Shown here piece after piece: positions 50,851 through 63,439 of a stretch of 64,000 bases of DNA; within the stretch, counting starts at the first letter, position 1; every line of letters starts with the position of its first letter. The DNA comes from Aurantiacibacter spongiae. Lineage in GTDB: Bacteria > Pseudomonadota > Alphaproteobacteria > Sphingomonadales > Sphingomonadaceae. Location: contig NZ_RPFZ01000001.1 of the NCBI RefSeq assembly GCF_003815535.1, positions 1,922,001 to 1,986,000 on the forward strand, given 5' to 3'. The translations under genes and the position numbers were made by a program. The notes beneath the pieces are model-generated. The model did not search any database, had not been told where the DNA came from, and saw nothing but the letters and a program-made list of their open reading frames with translations.

Positions 50851-52050
50851 GTGAATCCGGCGCGCCGCATCCTCGCCCCGAATGTGCTGGGCCTCGTCGC
50901 CTGCGTCCTGCTGGGCGCTTGCGGGCGGATCATTCCCGAATCGCTGGCCGAAACCCCGCCCCCGCCCGGGGCGCAGGGCGTGACCGCTGCCGTCTCCTCG
51001 CTCGCGCGCGGACCGTCCATCGCCTCGCTTCCGCTGGCAGCGGACGACGCGGCGCAGGCCCTCTATGCCTTTCGCGAAAGCTGCCCCGTCGCCGTCAGCC
51101 GGGCCGATGCCTCCGGTCTGACCCGGCCCGAGGACTGGCGTGAGCCGTGCGCGGCCGTTGGCGCATGGCCCGCGACCGATGCCGCGGGCTTCTTCGAACG
51201 CTATTTCGTGCCGGTGCGCGTGGCCGGCGGCAACGCCTTCGCGACCGGCTATTTCGAGCCGGAGATTCGCGGTTCGCGCACCCGGCGCTCGCCCACCGAC
51301 GTGCCCGTCTACGCGATGCCGCCCGACCTCGTGCGCGCCTGGCCCGCCGACACGCCGGAGTCGCAGCGCGAAGGCCGCGCGCCGCTCGGCCGCTACGACG
51401 AGAACGGCGACTTCGTGCCCTACTGGGATCGCGCCGCGATCGAGGAGGGCGCGCTCGACGGCGTCGCCCCGGTGATTGCCTACGCCGCCGATCCCGTCGA
51501 GTTCTTCTTCCTGCAGATCCAGGGATCGGGCCGCCTGGTGACGCCCGAGGGGGACGTCATCCGCATCGGTTATGCCGGGCAGAACGGGCGCGGTTATACC
51601 GGCATCGGCGCCTTGATGCACGAGCGCGGGCTTATCGGCGCAGATACGGGCTATGCCACCTCGATGCAGGGCATCATGGCGTGGCTGCGCGACCATCCCG
51701 TGCAAGGCCGCGCTATCATGCGCGAAAACCAGAGCTGGATCTTCTTCCGTGAGCTGACCGGCGACGGGCCGCTCGGCAGTATCGGCGTGCCGGTACGCGG
51801 GCAGAGCAGCGTCGCGGTCGACCCGGCCTTCGTCCCCTACGGCGCGCCGGTCTGGCTGGACCTCGACCGGACGGAGGCGGACGGGTTGTGGGTGGCGCAG
51901 GATACCGGCGGGGCGATCCGGGGGGCCAACCGCTTCGACACCTTCTGGGGCGCAGGCGACGAAGCGCGCGCCATCGCCGGCGGGATGAGCGGGCGGGGCG
52001 AGGCGCTGATCTTCCTGCCACGGAGCGCGGCGGCACGGCTGGGCCTGTGA
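50851..52050 (+). CDS. mltA: Membrane-bound lytic murein transglycosylase A
   Basis: MltA cleaves glycan strands of peptidoglycan to 1,6-anhydromuropeptides. The 399-aa lipoprotein starts at GTG 50851 with lipobox LLGAC. It shows FATGYFEPEIRGSRTR, QIQGSGRLVTPEGD, GQNGRGYTGIGALM, ENQSWIFFREL and the 3D-like barrel end AVDPAFVPYGAPVWLD, AQDTGGAIRGANRFD, FWGAGDEA with the catalytic Asp. Its stop overlaps the GTG of the Smr gene (GTGA). Confidence 0.95.
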   Translation: MNPARRILAPNVLGLVACVLLGACGRIIPESLAETPPPPGAQGVTAAVSSLARGPSIASLPLAADDAAQALYAFRESCPVAVSRADASGLTRPEDWREPCAAVGAWPATDAAGFFERYFVPVRVAGGNAFATGYFEPEIRGSRTRRSPTDVPVYAMPPDLVRAWPADTPESQREGRAPLGRYDENGDFVPYWDRAAIEEGALDGVAPVIAYAADPVEFFFLQIQGSGRLVTPEGDVIRIGYAGQNGRGYTGIGALMHERGLIGADTGYATSMQGIMAWLRDHPVQGRAIMRENQSWIFFRELTGDGPLGSIGVPVRGQSSVAVDPAFVPYGAPVWLDLDRTEADGLWVAQDTGGAIRGANRFDTFWGAGDEARAIAGGMSGRGEALIFLPRSAAARLGL

Positions 52051-52610
52051 ACCCGCCCCGCGGCCTCACCGAAGCGGAGGCGGCGGCGTGGGCGCGCCTT
52101 GCCGGAACGGTCAAGCCGCTGGACCGCGTGCCGGTCGCGAAGACACGCCAGCCCGATGCCGGGAAAGCGCCATCGCCCGGCGCGCCGATGGCCCCGCCGC
52201 CCCCACCGCCGGCGAAGGGCCGCGTCCCGCCGCCCCCGCCGCCGAGGCCCGCGCCGGTGCCGGCGCCGCCTACGAAGCTCGATTCGCACTGGAACCGCCG
52301 GCTCGCACGCGGGGAACCGGATTTCACGCTTGACCTGCACGGTCACACGCTCGACCAGGCATGGCAGCGGCTCGACCGCGGGCTGCGCCAGGCCAGGGCG
52401 ATGGAAGCGCGCGTTGTGCTGGTGGTGACGGGCAAGTCGCGCCCGGTCGATCCCGCCGACAGGGGCAGCCGGCGTGGCGCGATACGGGCGAAGATACTCG
52501 ACTGGCTCGCCGCCGGTCCGCACGCGGCCCACATCGCCGCCGTCAAGCCCGCCGCCCGCCGCCACGGGGGCGAGGGCGCGCTCTATCTGGTGCTTCGCCG
52601 GCAGCGCTGA
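52047..52610 (+). CDS. Smr/MutS2-domain protein (187 aa)
   Basis: A Pro-rich linker (residues 45-77, PPPPPPAKG and PPPPPPRPAPVPAPP) separates the N-terminus from an Smr domain: FTLDLHGHTLDQAWQRLDRG, RVVLVVTGKS, AAHIAAVKPAARRHGGEGAL and LYLVLRR. Smr domains can nick DNA or RNA; the LDLHG motif is conserved. GTG 52047 overlaps the mltA stop. This mltA-Smr coupling is seen in many sphingomonads. It is cytoplasmic, with the substrate unknown. Confidence 0.9.
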   Translation: MNPPRGLTEAEAAAWARLAGTVKPLDRVPVAKTRQPDAGKAPSPGAPMAPPPPPPAKGRVPPPPPPRPAPVPAPPTKLDSHWNRRLARGEPDFTLDLHGHTLDQAWQRLDRGLRQARAMEARVVLVVTGKSRPVDPADRGSRRGAIRAKILDWLAAGPHAAHIAAVKPAARRHGGEGALYLVLRRQR

Positions 52611-52617
52611 GCGCGCT

Positions 52618-54096
52618 TCAGATGTCGTCCGCGCTGAAGGGGAATTGCCGCTTCTCGTGCTGGACGCTGATCCAGTGCGTCGTGGTAAAGGCGTCGACAG
52701 CCCAGCGCCCGTTGAAGCGCCCGATCCCCGAATTCTTCGCTCCGCCGAACGGGCTGAACGGGCTGTCGTTCACCGTCTGGTCGTTGATGTGCGTCATGCC
52801 CGCCTCGACCTGCCTGGCGAAGGCGAGCGCGCGGCCCTCGTCGCGGCTGAACACCGCGCTCGACAGGCCCATGCCCGTCGCATTGGCAAGATGCAGCGCA
52901 TGATCCTCGTCGCGCGCGCGCTGGATCGGGGCAACGGGTCCGAAAATCTCGTTGCTGACGAGGCAGTTGTCCTCCTCCACATCGGTGAAGACGTGGGGCG
53001 GGATGACGAGACCGTCGGGATCGCCGCCCAGCGCGCAGGTCGCGCCCTGATCCCTCGCGGTGCCGATCATCTCCATGATGCCGTCGAACTGGTCGCGATT
53101 GACGATGGGCCCGATCATGCAGGCCGGATCGTCGCGCTTGCCGACCGTGAGCCGTTTCACCCGCTCGACGAATTTCGCGGCGAAGTCATCGTAGATCGCA
53201 TCCTCGACCACAAGGCGGTTGGCGATCATGCAGATCTGGCCCTGGTGGACGAATTTGCCCCACACGCTCGCCTCCACGGCATAGTCGATATCGGCATCGT
53301 CCAGCACGACGATGGGCGAATTGCCGCCCAGCTCCAGCTCGAGCGACTTCAGCCGATCCGATTCGAGCGCCGCCTTGCCTACCCCGCGCCCGACGGGCGT
53401 GGAGCCGGTGAAGGAAACGACCGAGGGAACCGGATGCTGCACCATCGCATCGCCGATGGCGCTTCCCGATCCGGGCAGGACCGCGACGAGGCCGGGCGGC
53501 AGTCCGGCTTCCTCGGCGATGGCCGCGAAGATCGTGCCGCCGGTGACGATGGAATCGCTCGCCGGCTTGACCACCACGCCATTGCCGAGCGCGAGCGCGG
53601 GGAACAGCGTGCGCGCGGTCAGTTGCAGGGGGAAGTTCCACGGGCTGATGAGCGTCACCACGCCCGCCGGCTGGCGGTAGGCGCGGCTTTCCTTGCCGGG
53701 AATGTCCTCGGGCAGGATCGCACCCTCGACCATGAAGGGCAGGGCGGCGGCTTCCTGCCGCGCAACCTGCGTCACCAGCATCATCTCGAGCGCGGCCTTC
53801 AGCTTCGTGCCGCCGACCTCGCGCACGATCCAGTCGGCGATCTCGTCCGTGCGCGCCTCGAGGATATCGGCGATCGCGTGCATCCTGGCCGAGCGCGCGG
53901 CGGGGGGCAGGCCCGCCCATTGCTTCTGCGCCTCGGCGCTGGCGCGGTAGGCTTCGTCGACATCGTCCGGAGTGGCGCCGGCCATCTCGAAGATCGTGCT
54001 CTCGTCCCACGGGGAGATATTGGCGAGGGTGTCGCCGCCCCCGCGGCGCCATTCGCCGGCGAGGTAGATGCGATCGAGATTGTCGTAGGCAGCCAA
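52618..54096 (-). CDS. NAD(P)-dependent aldehyde dehydrogenase
   Basis: The 492-aa enzyme oxidises aldehydes to acids. It starts at TTG 54096 with GGGAGG nine bases upstream; an earlier ATG at 54288 would run into the next gene. Motifs include LISPWNFPLQLTARTLFPAL, FTGSTPVGRGVGKAALESDR (NAD binding), LELGGNSPIVVLDD (general-base Glu) and HQGQICMIANRL (catalytic Cys). It ends in GGAKNSGIGRFNGRWAVDAF. The pattern resembles benzaldehyde/salicylaldehyde-type dehydrogenases. It lies 88 bp downstream of katE on the same strand. Confidence 0.92.
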   Translation of the reverse strand: MAAYDNLDRIYLAGEWRRGGGDTLANISPWDESTIFEMAGATPDDVDEAYRASAEAQKQWAGLPPAARSARMHAIADILEARTDEIADWIVREVGGTKLKAALEMMLVTQVARQEAAALPFMVEGAILPEDIPGKESRAYRQPAGVVTLISPWNFPLQLTARTLFPALALGNGVVVKPASDSIVTGGTIFAAIAEEAGLPPGLVAVLPGSGSAIGDAMVQHPVPSVVSFTGSTPVGRGVGKAALESDRLKSLELELGGNSPIVVLDDADIDYAVEASVWGKFVHQGQICMIANRLVVEDAIYDDFAAKFVERVKRLTVGKRDDPACMIGPIVNRDQFDGIMEMIGTARDQGATCALGGDPDGLVIPPHVFTDVEEDNCLVSNEIFGPVAPIQRARDEDHALHLANATGMGLSSAVFSRDEGRALAFARQVEAGMTHINDQTVNDSPFSPFGGAKNSGIGRFNGRWAVDAFTTTHWISVQHEKRQFPFSADDI

Positions 54097-54184
54097 GGCG
54101 GGCCTCCCTGATATCGTCTGTAATACGGCGGGGTTGCGGCACGGGCGGGAAACGTCGCCGTCTCCCGCCCCGTGCGTTGCGCGG

Positions 54185-56278
54185 TCAGTCCTGCTTGACG
54201 CTCTCGCGATCCCAGAAGCGCAGCTTCGCGCATTTCTCGATAAAGGACTTCGCCGCGTCGTCACCTGTCGAGACATCGACGAAACCATCGTCCATCCAGT
54301 CCCATACGCCGGCCGTTTCGAACAGGGGCCGGACGGCGGGAACGTAGGCGACGAACTTGGCGTGGGCGAAGGCGTCGTTGACGAAATCGATGCTCGGCTT
54401 GTCGGTGTTGTACCGCTTTGCCGATTCCTCGCTCATGACGACGGCCACGGCATCGTAGACGACCGACGGCCCGCCATCGATCTTCTCGTCGGCTTCCATC
54501 ATCGAACCGTCCGAAAGCTTCGCGCCGGCGACGTGCGGAGCGACGATCTCGGCCATCGCGCCGGCATCCTTGGCCGCGGTCTTGAGCGCGTTGACCACGC
54601 CCGCATCGGCGCCCTCGGCGATGTAGATGCCCAGCTTGCGCCCCTTGAAGCTGTCGGGTCCGTTCAGGACGATCGAAAGCGCCGGACTTTCGGGCAGGTC
54701 GGTGATCGGTTCGCGAGCGAGCGGCACCTTCTCGGGCAGGTCGGCAAGACCGATGCCGTCCGCGACTTCGCGCGCGAGATCCTCGTCGATGTGGCGCAGG
54801 TGCCCTACCATGCGCTTGCGGATGCTCATGCGGCCGACCTTGGACAGCTCGAAGGTCAGCGCGTTGGCCATGTGCGTCTGTTCGACCGGCGTTTGCGAGA
54901 CGTAGAACTGGCGCGCCTGGCTGTAGTGGTCGGCAAAGGTTTCGCTGCGCACACGCATTTTCGGGCCGCGCACTTCCTCGGGGTAGGATTCGAAACCGCG
55001 CATCGGGCAGCCGCGCGGGCCGCGATCCTCCTCGGCCCCGTCACCGTCGCCCCAGCTGTTCGGTTCGTAATTGACCCGACCCTTGGGGTTGGTCATCGCC
55101 ATGTGCCCGTCCTGCTGGAAGTGGCGCACCGGGCACTTGGGCGCGTTGATCGGCAGATGCGTGAAGTTGGGGCCGCCCAGCCGCTTCAGCTGCGTGTCGA
55201 GATAGCTGAAGTTGCGCCCTTGCAGCAGCGGATCGTCCGAATGGTCGATACCCGGCACGATGTTCTGCGTGCAGAACGCGACCTGTTCGGTCTCGGCGAA
55301 GAAATTGTCGACATTGGCATCGAGCGTCAGCGTCCCGATGATCTCGACCGGCACCTGTTCCTCGGGAATGATCTTCGTCGCGTCGAGCACGTCGAACTCG
55401 AAGCTGTCGGCGAAGTCCTCGTCGAAGACCTGGATGCCCAGATCCCATTGCGGATAGTCGCCCGCATCGATGGCGTCCCACATGTCGCGGCGGTGGAAGT
55501 CCGGGTCGGCCCCGTTCACCTTCAGCGCCTCGTTCCAGATGACCGACTGGAGGCCCTGTTTCGGCTTCCAGTGGAACTTCACGAAATGGCTCTTTCCCTC
55601 CTCGTTCACGAGCCGGAAGGTGTGCACGCCGAAACCTTCCATGAAGCGGAAGGAGCGCGGTATCGTGCGATCCGACATGATCCACATGATCATGTTCATC
55701 GATTCGGGGCTGAGCGAGACGAAGTCCCAGAAATTGTCATGCGCCGTCTGCGCCTGCGGGAAGCCGCGGTCGGGCGCCGGCTTGGCGGCATGGATCAGGT
55801 CGGGAAACTTGATCGCGTCCTGGATGAAGAACACCGGGATGTTGTTGCCGACCAGGTCCCAGTTGCCCTCCCTGGTATAGAACTTGGTCGCGAAACCGCG
55901 CACGTCGCGCGCCAGGTCGGGCGAACCCTTGTTGCCGGCCACCGTGGAAAACCGCGTGAAGGTGGGCGTCTTGACCCCGACCTCGTTGAAGATGCTGGCG
56001 CGCGAATATTCCGGGATCGCCTTCTTCAGCTCGAAATGCCCGTGAACGCCGTAGCCGCGGGCGTGGACGACGCGTTCGGGAATGCGCTCGTGATCGAAGT
56101 GAAAGATCTTCTCGCGGGCGATCTGGTCTTCCAGCAGCTGCGGGCCGCGGGGGCCGGCGGTCAGCCAGTTCTGGTCGTCGGCGACGGGCGCGCCCTGCGC
56201 GGTGGTCATCACGTCGTCGTCGCCCTTGGGCTTCTGATGGTTTGCGCCACCTTTCGACAGTTCGAATTCGTCGGCCAT
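54185..56278 (-). CDS. katE: Large-subunit catalase (HPII type)
   Basis: KatE dismutates hydrogen peroxide. The 697-aa protein has the clade 2 layout: N-terminal extension, catalytic His in [46 protein letters not shown], the haem-ligand Tyr in [17 protein letters not shown], and a C-terminal flavodoxin-like domain (about 530-697, with [15 protein letters not shown]). ATG 56278 (MADEFEL) gives the usual length. It lies 172 bp downstream of katG, beyond a terminator, so it has its own promoter. Confidence 0.96.
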   Translation of the reverse strand: MADEFELSKGGANHQKPKGDDDVMTTAQGAPVADDQNWLTAGPRGPQLLEDQIAREKIFHFDHERIPERVVHARGYGVHGHFELKKAIPEYSRASIFNEVGVKTPTFTRFSTVAGNKGSPDLARDVRGFATKFYTREGNWDLVGNNIPVFFIQDAIKFPDLIHAAKPAPDRGFPQAQTAHDNFWDFVSLSPESMNMIMWIMSDRTIPRSFRFMEGFGVHTFRLVNEEGKSHFVKFHWKPKQGLQSVIWNEALKVNGADPDFHRRDMWDAIDAGDYPQWDLGIQVFDEDFADSFEFDVLDATKIIPEEQVPVEIIGTLTLDANVDNFFAETEQVAFCTQNIVPGIDHSDDPLLQGRNFSYLDTQLKRLGGPNFTHLPINAPKCPVRHFQQDGHMAMTNPKGRVNYEPNSWGDGDGAEEDRGPRGCPMRGFESYPEEVRGPKMRVRSETFADHYSQARQFYVSQTPVEQTHMANALTFELSKVGRMSIRKRMVGHLRHIDEDLAREVADGIGLADLPEKVPLAREPITDLPESPALSIVLNGPDSFKGRKLGIYIAEGADAGVVNALKTAAKDAGAMAEIVAPHVAGAKLSDGSMMEADEKIDGGPSVVYDAVAVVMSEESAKRYNTDKPSIDFVNDAFAHAKFVAYVPAVRPLFETAGVWDWMDDGFVDVSTGDDAAKSFIEKCAKLRFWDRESVKQD

Positions 56279-56387
56279 CTGATCGTCCTTTGCGGGGGGA
56301 GGGGAGGGTATCAGTAAGCCTACGTGAGCCGGTGCGTGTTGTTCCTCGCGAAGGGCCGCGGGCCGCTGAAAACCCGCCCGATCGAAC

Positions 56388-56424
56388 AAAAATCAAGGGC
56401 TCCCCGGCGCCTGCCGGAGAGCCC
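56388..56424 (-). terminator. katG terminator
   Basis: On the minus strand a 12-bp stem (56413-56424 with 56397-56408, one G-T pair) and loop AGGC are followed by TTGATTTTT. It separates katG from katE. Confidence 0.85.
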
Positions 56425-56450
56425 CTGAGGAGACAGCGCCTGGCGGGATG

Positions 56451-58747
<2,297 letters not shown>

Positions 58748-58815
58748 TAGTTGGTAGTCTTTGATCGAAAAACCCATTTCTCGGATGATGCGTTTCCCCG
58801 TCGCGACGGCATGCG

Positions 58816-58849
58816 AAACGGCCCGCCTCCCGGTCGGGGAAGCGGGCCG
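58816..58849 (-). terminator. ahpF terminator
   Basis: On the minus strand an 8-bp perfect stem (58842-58849 with 58819-58826) is followed by TTTC (58815-58818). Confidence 0.65.
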
Positions 58850-58874
58850 CGACAAGCGGTATCGGCTCACGGGG

Positions 58875-60464
58875 TCAGGCGGCCTGCGCGACCTTTCCGG
58901 CCGATTCGTTTCGGATCAGGTAGTCGAATGCCGACAGTGCCGCCTTCGACCCCTCACCCATCGCCACGACGATCTGTTTGTAGGGGGTGGTGGTGCAATC
59001 GCCCGCGGCGAACACGCCCGGCACGCTGGTGCCGCCGCGCGCATCGACCTCGATCTCGCCGTGCCGGGACAGGGCGATACCGCTGTCCTTCAGCCATTCG
59101 GTGTTGGGCACGAGGCCGATCTGCACGAACACGCCCTCCAGTTCGAGATCGTGCTCCTGGCCGCTTTCGCGGTGCTTCCAGGTAAGGCCCGAGACCTTGT
59201 CCTTGCCCGCGATACGCGTCGTCTGCGCGCTGGTGAGGATGTCCACGTTGGAAAGCGAGCGCAGCTTCTTCTGCAGGACCTCGTCCGCGCGAAGCTGGCC
59301 GTCATATTCGATCAGCGTGACATGGCCGACGATACCGGCGAGGTCGATCGCCGCCTCCACGCCGGAATTGCCGCCGCCGATCACGGCGACGCGCTTGCCC
59401 TTGAACAGCGGCCCGTCACAGTGCGGACAATAGGCGACCCCCTTGTTGCGCAGCTCCTGCTCTCCCGGAACGCCCAGCGCCCGCCAGCGCGCACCGGTCG
59501 AAAGGATCAGCGACCGCGCTTTCAGGACGGCGCCGTTTTCCATGTGGACCTCGTGCCAGTCGCCAGCCTCGCGTGCCGGAACGAGCCGGCTGGCCTGGGC
59601 GAGGTTCATCGCGTCGATGGCATCGTGCGCGGCGACCTGGCGTTCGAGATCGGCGACCAGCTTCGGCCCCTCGGTATATTCGGTGCCGGGCAGGTTCTCG
59701 ATGCCGAGCGTATCGTTCAGCTGTCCGCCGAAGCGTTCGGCGGCGATGCCGGTGCGGATGCCCTTGCGCGCGGTATAGACCGACGCGGCCACGCCCGCCG
59801 GTCCGCCGCCGATCACCAGCACCTCGAACGGCTTTTTCGCCGCCAGCTTTTCCGCCGCGCGCCGGCCCGCCCCGGTATCGACCCTGGCCAGCACCTCCTC
59901 CAGGCTCATCTTGCCGTTGTAGAACGGCTCGCCATTGAGGAACGTCGCCGGCACCGCCATCACGTTGCGCGCCTCGACCTCGTCCTGATAGGTGCCGCCC
60001 TCGATCAGCGTGGCGGTAATGCGCGGATTGACCAGCGCCATCAGCGTCAGCGCCTGCACCACGTCGGGGCAGTTGTGGCAGGATAGCGAGAAATACATCT
60101 CGAAGGCGAAATCGCCTTCCAGCCGCTCGATCTGCTCGATGATCTCGGCATCGACCCTGGGCGGGTGGCCCCCGGCCCATAGCAGCGCCAGGACGAGGCT
60201 GGTGAATTCGTGCCCCATCGGCAGCCCCGCGAAGCGCACCCATCGTGCCGGATCGGACGCGCGCCGGATGACGAAGCTGGGCCGGCGTTCAGCGTCGCCG
60301 TCGAAGCTTGCCGAAACGTCGGGATGCAGCGCGGCAATCTCTTCGAGCAGTTCGCGCGTCTGTGCCGACTTCTGATCGTCGCCGAGGCTGGCGACGAGTT
60401 CGACCGGCTCGCGCAGATTGCCGAGATAGGTCTTGAGCTGATCGGTCATGGCCTTGTCGAGCAT
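58875..60464 (-). CDS. ahpF: Alkyl hydroperoxide reductase subunit F
   Basis: AhpF is the flavoprotein NADH-dependent reductase that regenerates AhpC. The 529-aa protein has the N-terminal tandem thioredoxin-fold domain with the Cxx[12 protein letters not shown], then FAD-binding [20 protein letters not shown], the redox centre [13 protein letters not shown], the NAD motif [16 protein letters not shown] and [20 protein letters not shown]. Start [14 protein letters not shown] at 60464 follows AGGAAA and matches E. coli AhpF. It lies downstream of ahpC with a 155-bp gap that contains a hairpin. Confidence 0.96.
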   Translation of the reverse strand: MLDKAMTDQLKTYLGNLREPVELVASLGDDQKSAQTRELLEEIAALHPDVSASFDGDAERRPSFVIRRASDPARWVRFAGLPMGHEFTSLVLALLWAGGHPPRVDAEIIEQIERLEGDFAFEMYFSLSCHNCPDVVQALTLMALVNPRITATLIEGGTYQDEVEARNVMAVPATFLNGEPFYNGKMSLEEVLARVDTGAGRRAAEKLAAKKPFEVLVIGGGPAGVAASVYTARKGIRTGIAAERFGGQLNDTLGIENLPGTEYTEGPKLVADLERQVAAHDAIDAMNLAQASRLVPAREAGDWHEVHMENGAVLKARSLILSTGARWRALGVPGEQELRNKGVAYCPHCDGPLFKGKRVAVIGGGNSGVEAAIDLAGIVGHVTLIEYDGQLRADEVLQKKLRSLSNVDILTSAQTTRIAGKDKVSGLTWKHRESGQEHDLELEGVFVQIGLVPNTEWLKDSGIALSRHGEIEVDARGGTSVPGVFAAGDCTTTPYKQIVVAMGEGSKAALSAFDYLIRNESAGKVAQAA

Positions 60465-60495
60465 GGGCGGATTTCCTGTCTGGATAAGAGCGGTG

Positions 60496-60528
60496 AAGGG
60501 CCCGGAGCGGGGGATGCGCCGGGCCCTT
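60496..60528 (-). repeat. Perfect 10-bp inverted repeat between ahpC and ahpF
   Basis: AAGGGCCCGG (60496-60505) and CCGGGCCCTT (60519-60528) flank a 13-base loop. No T tract follows on the minus strand, so it may be an mRNA-stabilising or attenuating hairpin rather than a full terminator. It lies in the 155-bp ahpC-ahpF gap, 32 bp before the ahpF start. Confidence 0.6.
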
Positions 60529-60619
60529 GTGCGACCCGACCACCATACGGGATGGTTCGGGCGGTGCGAGACGGGCGGGGGTGGGGGGTGCCCGCTCGCA
60601 ACCTGATGTCAGGCGCGCA

Positions 60620-61186
60620 TCAGATCTTGCCGACGAGGTCGAGCGAGGGCGACAGCGTCTCGCTGCCTTCTTCCCACGCCGCCGGACACACCTGGCCGGG
60701 ATTCTCGCGAACGTACTGGGCGGCGCGGATCTTGCGGACCAGTTCGTTGGCGTTGCGGCCCACGCCTTCGCAGGTCTGCTCCATGATCTGAATGACGCCG
60801 TCGGGATCGACCACGAAGGTCGCCCGGTCGGCCAGACCCATGTCCTCGCGCAGCACGTCGAAGTTCTTCGACAGCGTGTGGAGCTGGTCGCCCAGGAACG
60901 GGAACTTCAGCTTGCCGATCCGCTCGCTGGTGTCGTGCCAGGCTTTGTGGCTGAAATGCGTATCGGTGGACACGCCATAGACCTCGACGCCGAGCTTCTG
61001 CAGCTGGTCGTAATGTTCGCCGAGATCTTCCAGTTCGGTCGGACAGACGAAGGTGAAGTCCGCCGGATAGAAGAAGAACACGGCCCACTTGCCCTTCACG
61101 TCCTCGTCCGTGACCTCGAAGAAGTCCTCTCCGGCCTTGAACGCGGTGGCCTTGAACGGCTTGATGGTGGTCCCGATGGTACCCAT
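60620..61186 (-). CDS. ahpC: Alkyl hydroperoxide reductase subunit C (peroxiredoxin)
   Basis: AhpC reduces organic hydroperoxides, hydrogen peroxide and peroxynitrite. The 188-aa two-Cys peroxiredoxin has peroxidatic Cys in [17 protein letters not shown] and resolving Cys in [16 protein letters not shown] 61186 has GGAG nine bases upstream and matches the family start; ATGs further upstream overlap the leader. The promoter at 61228-61256 and OxyR-like sites directly upstream indicate peroxide induction. It works with ahpF downstream. Confidence 0.97.
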   Translation of the reverse strand: MGTIGTTIKPFKATAFKAGEDFFEVTDEDVKGKWAVFFFYPADFTFVCPTELEDLGEHYDQLQKLGVEVYGVSTDTHFSHKAWHDTSERIGKLKFPFLGDQLHTLSKNFDVLREDMGLADRATFVVDPDGVIQIMEQTCEGVGRNANELVRKIRAAQYVRENPGQVCPAAWEEGSETLSPSLDLVGKI

Positions 61187-61227
61187 GCTGAATATCTCCA
61201 TGTCAGAAGTGAAAACTGCGTGGACCG

Positions 61228-61299
61228 GAGATAGGGCGTGCTGCAACGCACAAAAGCGATTTGAAGCGATTGTCGGTATCGAAATAATCGATCACCGAT
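61228..61299 (-). promoter_or_regulatory. ahpC promoter with OxyR-like repeats
   Basis: On the minus strand CTTTTG (61251-61256), 17 bp, TATCTC (61228-61233). Directly upstream is ATCG-N7-CGAT (61278-61292) plus CGAT at 61257, 61267 and 61296, spaced about 10 to 11 bp. This matches the four-half-site arrangement expected of an OxyR tetramer next to a weak -35. Confidence 0.55.
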
Positions 61300-61355
61300 C
61301 TGGAACTTTCGAAAAATGCAACAGGTGTTGCCGACGATGCAACCGGGCCCGGGGG

Positions 61356-61973
61356 TCAGCCTGGCCGCCGCATTCGGAACAGCGCATCCTCGGTAATCTC
61401 GAAATAGTCCGCAGGCCCGCCGCCCCGGGTGATCGGACGGGCTCGCGCCGTCTGGTACACGCCGTCCTCCAGCAGGGCGGTATCGATATGGATCGTGACC
61501 GCTTCCCCGATGACCAGCCACTGGTCGAGCGCATCGCCCTCCTTGCTTTGCAGCCGGATCAGCTGCGTCAGCCGGCATTCGAAATGCACCGGGCTGCCCG
61601 CGACCCGGTCGGGTGTCACCTGCGCGGAAGGCAGGGCGCCGAGACCGGCCAGCGCGAATTCGTCGACCCCGGCGGCGACCTGCGCCGAGGTGGCGTTCAT
61701 CGCTTCCGCCTGCGCCCGCGTCGCCAGGTTCCACACGAACGCGCCCGTGGCCTCGACATTGGCAACCGAATCCTTCCACCCCGATGATGCGAAGGCAATC
61801 AGCGGGGGGCGGTAATTGATGAGGTTGAAGAAGCTGTAGGGGGCCAGGTTGCGCACGCCGTCGGCGCTGACGGTCGAGATCCAGCCGATCGGTCGCGGCG
61901 CGACGATGGCGTTGAGCGGATCGTGCGCCAGCCGGTGCCCCTCGCCCGGGTCGTAGGAATGGTATTCGCTCAC
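61356..61973 (-). CDS. Flavin reductase / flavoprotein-oxygenase-like protein
   Basis: The 205-aa protein has the split-barrel FMN-binding fold of the flavin reductase-like family: [57 protein letters not shown] and [14 protein letters not shown]. The short C-terminus is [10 protein letters not shown]. It probably binds FMN and reduces free flavin or a small molecule. The start is GTG at 61973, overlapping the stop of aroC (GTGA). Confidence 0.88.
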   Translation of the reverse strand: MSEYHSYDPGEGHRLAHDPLNAIVAPRPIGWISTVSADGVRNLAPYSFFNLINYRPPLIAFASSGWKDSVANVEATGAFVWNLATRAQAEAMNATSAQVAAGVDEFALAGLGALPSAQVTPDRVAGSPVHFECRLTQLIRLQSKEGDALDQWLVIGEAVTIHIDTALLEDGVYQTARARPITRGGGPADYFEITEDALFRMRRPG

Positions 61974-63067
61974 GCCTCGTCCCTTCCGCACTGCGCGCGG
62001 TGAAGCAGCTTCTGGTCGGCCAGCACCAGCGCCATCATCGCCTCGGCCACCGGCACGCCGCGAATGCCGACGCACGGATCGTGTCGCCCCTTGGTGCGGA
62101 CCTGCGCCGCCTCGCCCGTGCGCGTGACCGAATCGACCGGCGTGAGGATCGAGCTGGTCGGCTTGAAGGCGATGCGGGTGCGCACCGGCTGCCCGGTGGA
62201 AATGCCCCCCGCGATGCCGCCCGCGTGGTTCGCCGCGAAGTCTGGCCCTTCGCCAGCGACCCCTGGCCGCATGGGATCGGCATTGGCTTCTCCGCTCAGC
62301 CGCGCTGCGTCGAAGCCGTCGCCGATCTCCACGCCCTTGACCGCGTTGATGCCCATCATGGCGCTCGCCAGCTCGGCATCGAGCTTGGCATAGACCGGCG
62401 CGCCCCAGCCTGCCGGAACGCCGGTCGCCTCCACCACCACGGTCGCTCCGAGCGAGGAGCCGGCCTTGCGCGTCTCGTCGATGACGCCTTCCCACTCCCG
62501 CGCAGCCTGCGGATCGGGACAGAAGAAGGGGTTATCGCCGATGGCCGAGCCGTCGAAGCGGTCGTAATCGATGGCGTGCGTGCCGATGGCCTCGACCCAT
62601 CCGGTGATCGTCACCTCCGGCACGATCAGCCGCGCCACCGCGCCCGCCGCCACGCGCGCCGCCGTCTCCCGCGCCGAGGAGCGGCCGCCGCCGCGATAAT
62701 CGCGCAGGCCGTATTTCGCGTCATAGGCATAGTCGGCATGGCCGGGCCGATAGGCTTTCGCGATGTCCGAATAATCCTTCGAACGCTGATCGGTGTTCTC
62801 GATCATCAGGCTGATCGGCGTACCGGTCGTCCGGCCCTCGAACGTGCCGGAGAGGATCCGCACCTCGTCCGCCTCGCGTCGCTGCGTGGTGAAGCGGCTG
62901 GTGCCCGGGCGCCGCGCGTCGAGAAAGGGCTGGATGTCGCCTTCGCTCAGGGCGATGCCCGGCGGACACCCGTCGACCACCACGCCCAGTGCCGGCCCGT
63001 GGCTTTCCCCCCAGGTGGTGAAGCGGAAGACCCGCCCGAAACTGTTCCAGCTCATGCCTCCGCTCAT
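61970..63067 (-). CDS. aroC: Chorismate synthase
   Basis: AroC converts 5-enolpyruvylshikimate-3-phosphate to chorismate using reduced FMN. The 365-aa product has [58 protein letters not shown], and [20 protein letters not shown]. It starts at ATG 63067 or, equally likely, 63055 ([10 protein letters not shown]). Coupling with a flavin reductase is suggestive, since AroC needs reduced flavin; that functional link is inference. Confidence 0.97.
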   Translation of the reverse strand: MSGGMSWNSFGRVFRFTTWGESHGPALGVVVDGCPPGIALSEGDIQPFLDARRPGTSRFTTQRREADEVRILSGTFEGRTTGTPISLMIENTDQRSKDYSDIAKAYRPGHADYAYDAKYGLRDYRGGGRSSARETAARVAAGAVARLIVPEVTITGWVEAIGTHAIDYDRFDGSAIGDNPFFCPDPQAAREWEGVIDETRKAGSSLGATVVVEATGVPAGWGAPVYAKLDAELASAMMGINAVKGVEIGDGFDAARLSGEANADPMRPGVAGEGPDFAANHAGGIAGGISTGQPVRTRIAFKPTSSILTPVDSVTRTGEAAQVRTKGRHDPCVGIRGVPVAEAMMALVLADQKLLHRAQCGRDEA

Positions 63068-63222
63068 AGCCGCGCTGGCTGGCGTGTCGAGCCGCCTTGC
63101 GTGCGGGGCCGGGGCCGGGTTGCCCTGCGATTGCCGCCCGGCCCTTTCCTACGCGATGACCGCGCGCCATGGGCGAATGGCGGATCGCGGTTCGGGGGGT
63201 GGGAAATTGCCATCGTCAGACC

Positions 63223-63308
63223 GTCAACTTCGCGAAACGCCAGTAAACTCTTCCGATAAAAGGGGAAATGTCCGGAAAACCTGGCTGACACAGTGTCAAC
63301 TTCGTCAT
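63223..63308. promoter_or_regulatory. Paired GTCAACTT element in the aroC-ruvA gap
   Basis: The 372-bp gap 63068-63439 has no supported gene. GTCAACTT occurs at 63223-63230 and 63295-63302, 72 bp apart. The second copy reads TGTCAACTTCGTCA, identical to the copy before ftsH (3776-3789). Just upstream is a palindrome TGACAC-A-GTGTCA (63286-63298). Confidence 0.35.
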
Positions 63309-63439
63309 TTTTCTGCCGCTTAAGACTGGCGCGCGGCGGCCAGGGCGGGCAGGGAACAAAACGCGCTCAAGGCCAAGCCGCGGGGCTTGCGGGACAAACC
63401 GCCCCCGCCGGGCAAGAACGGCAGTGCGAAAGGAACGGG

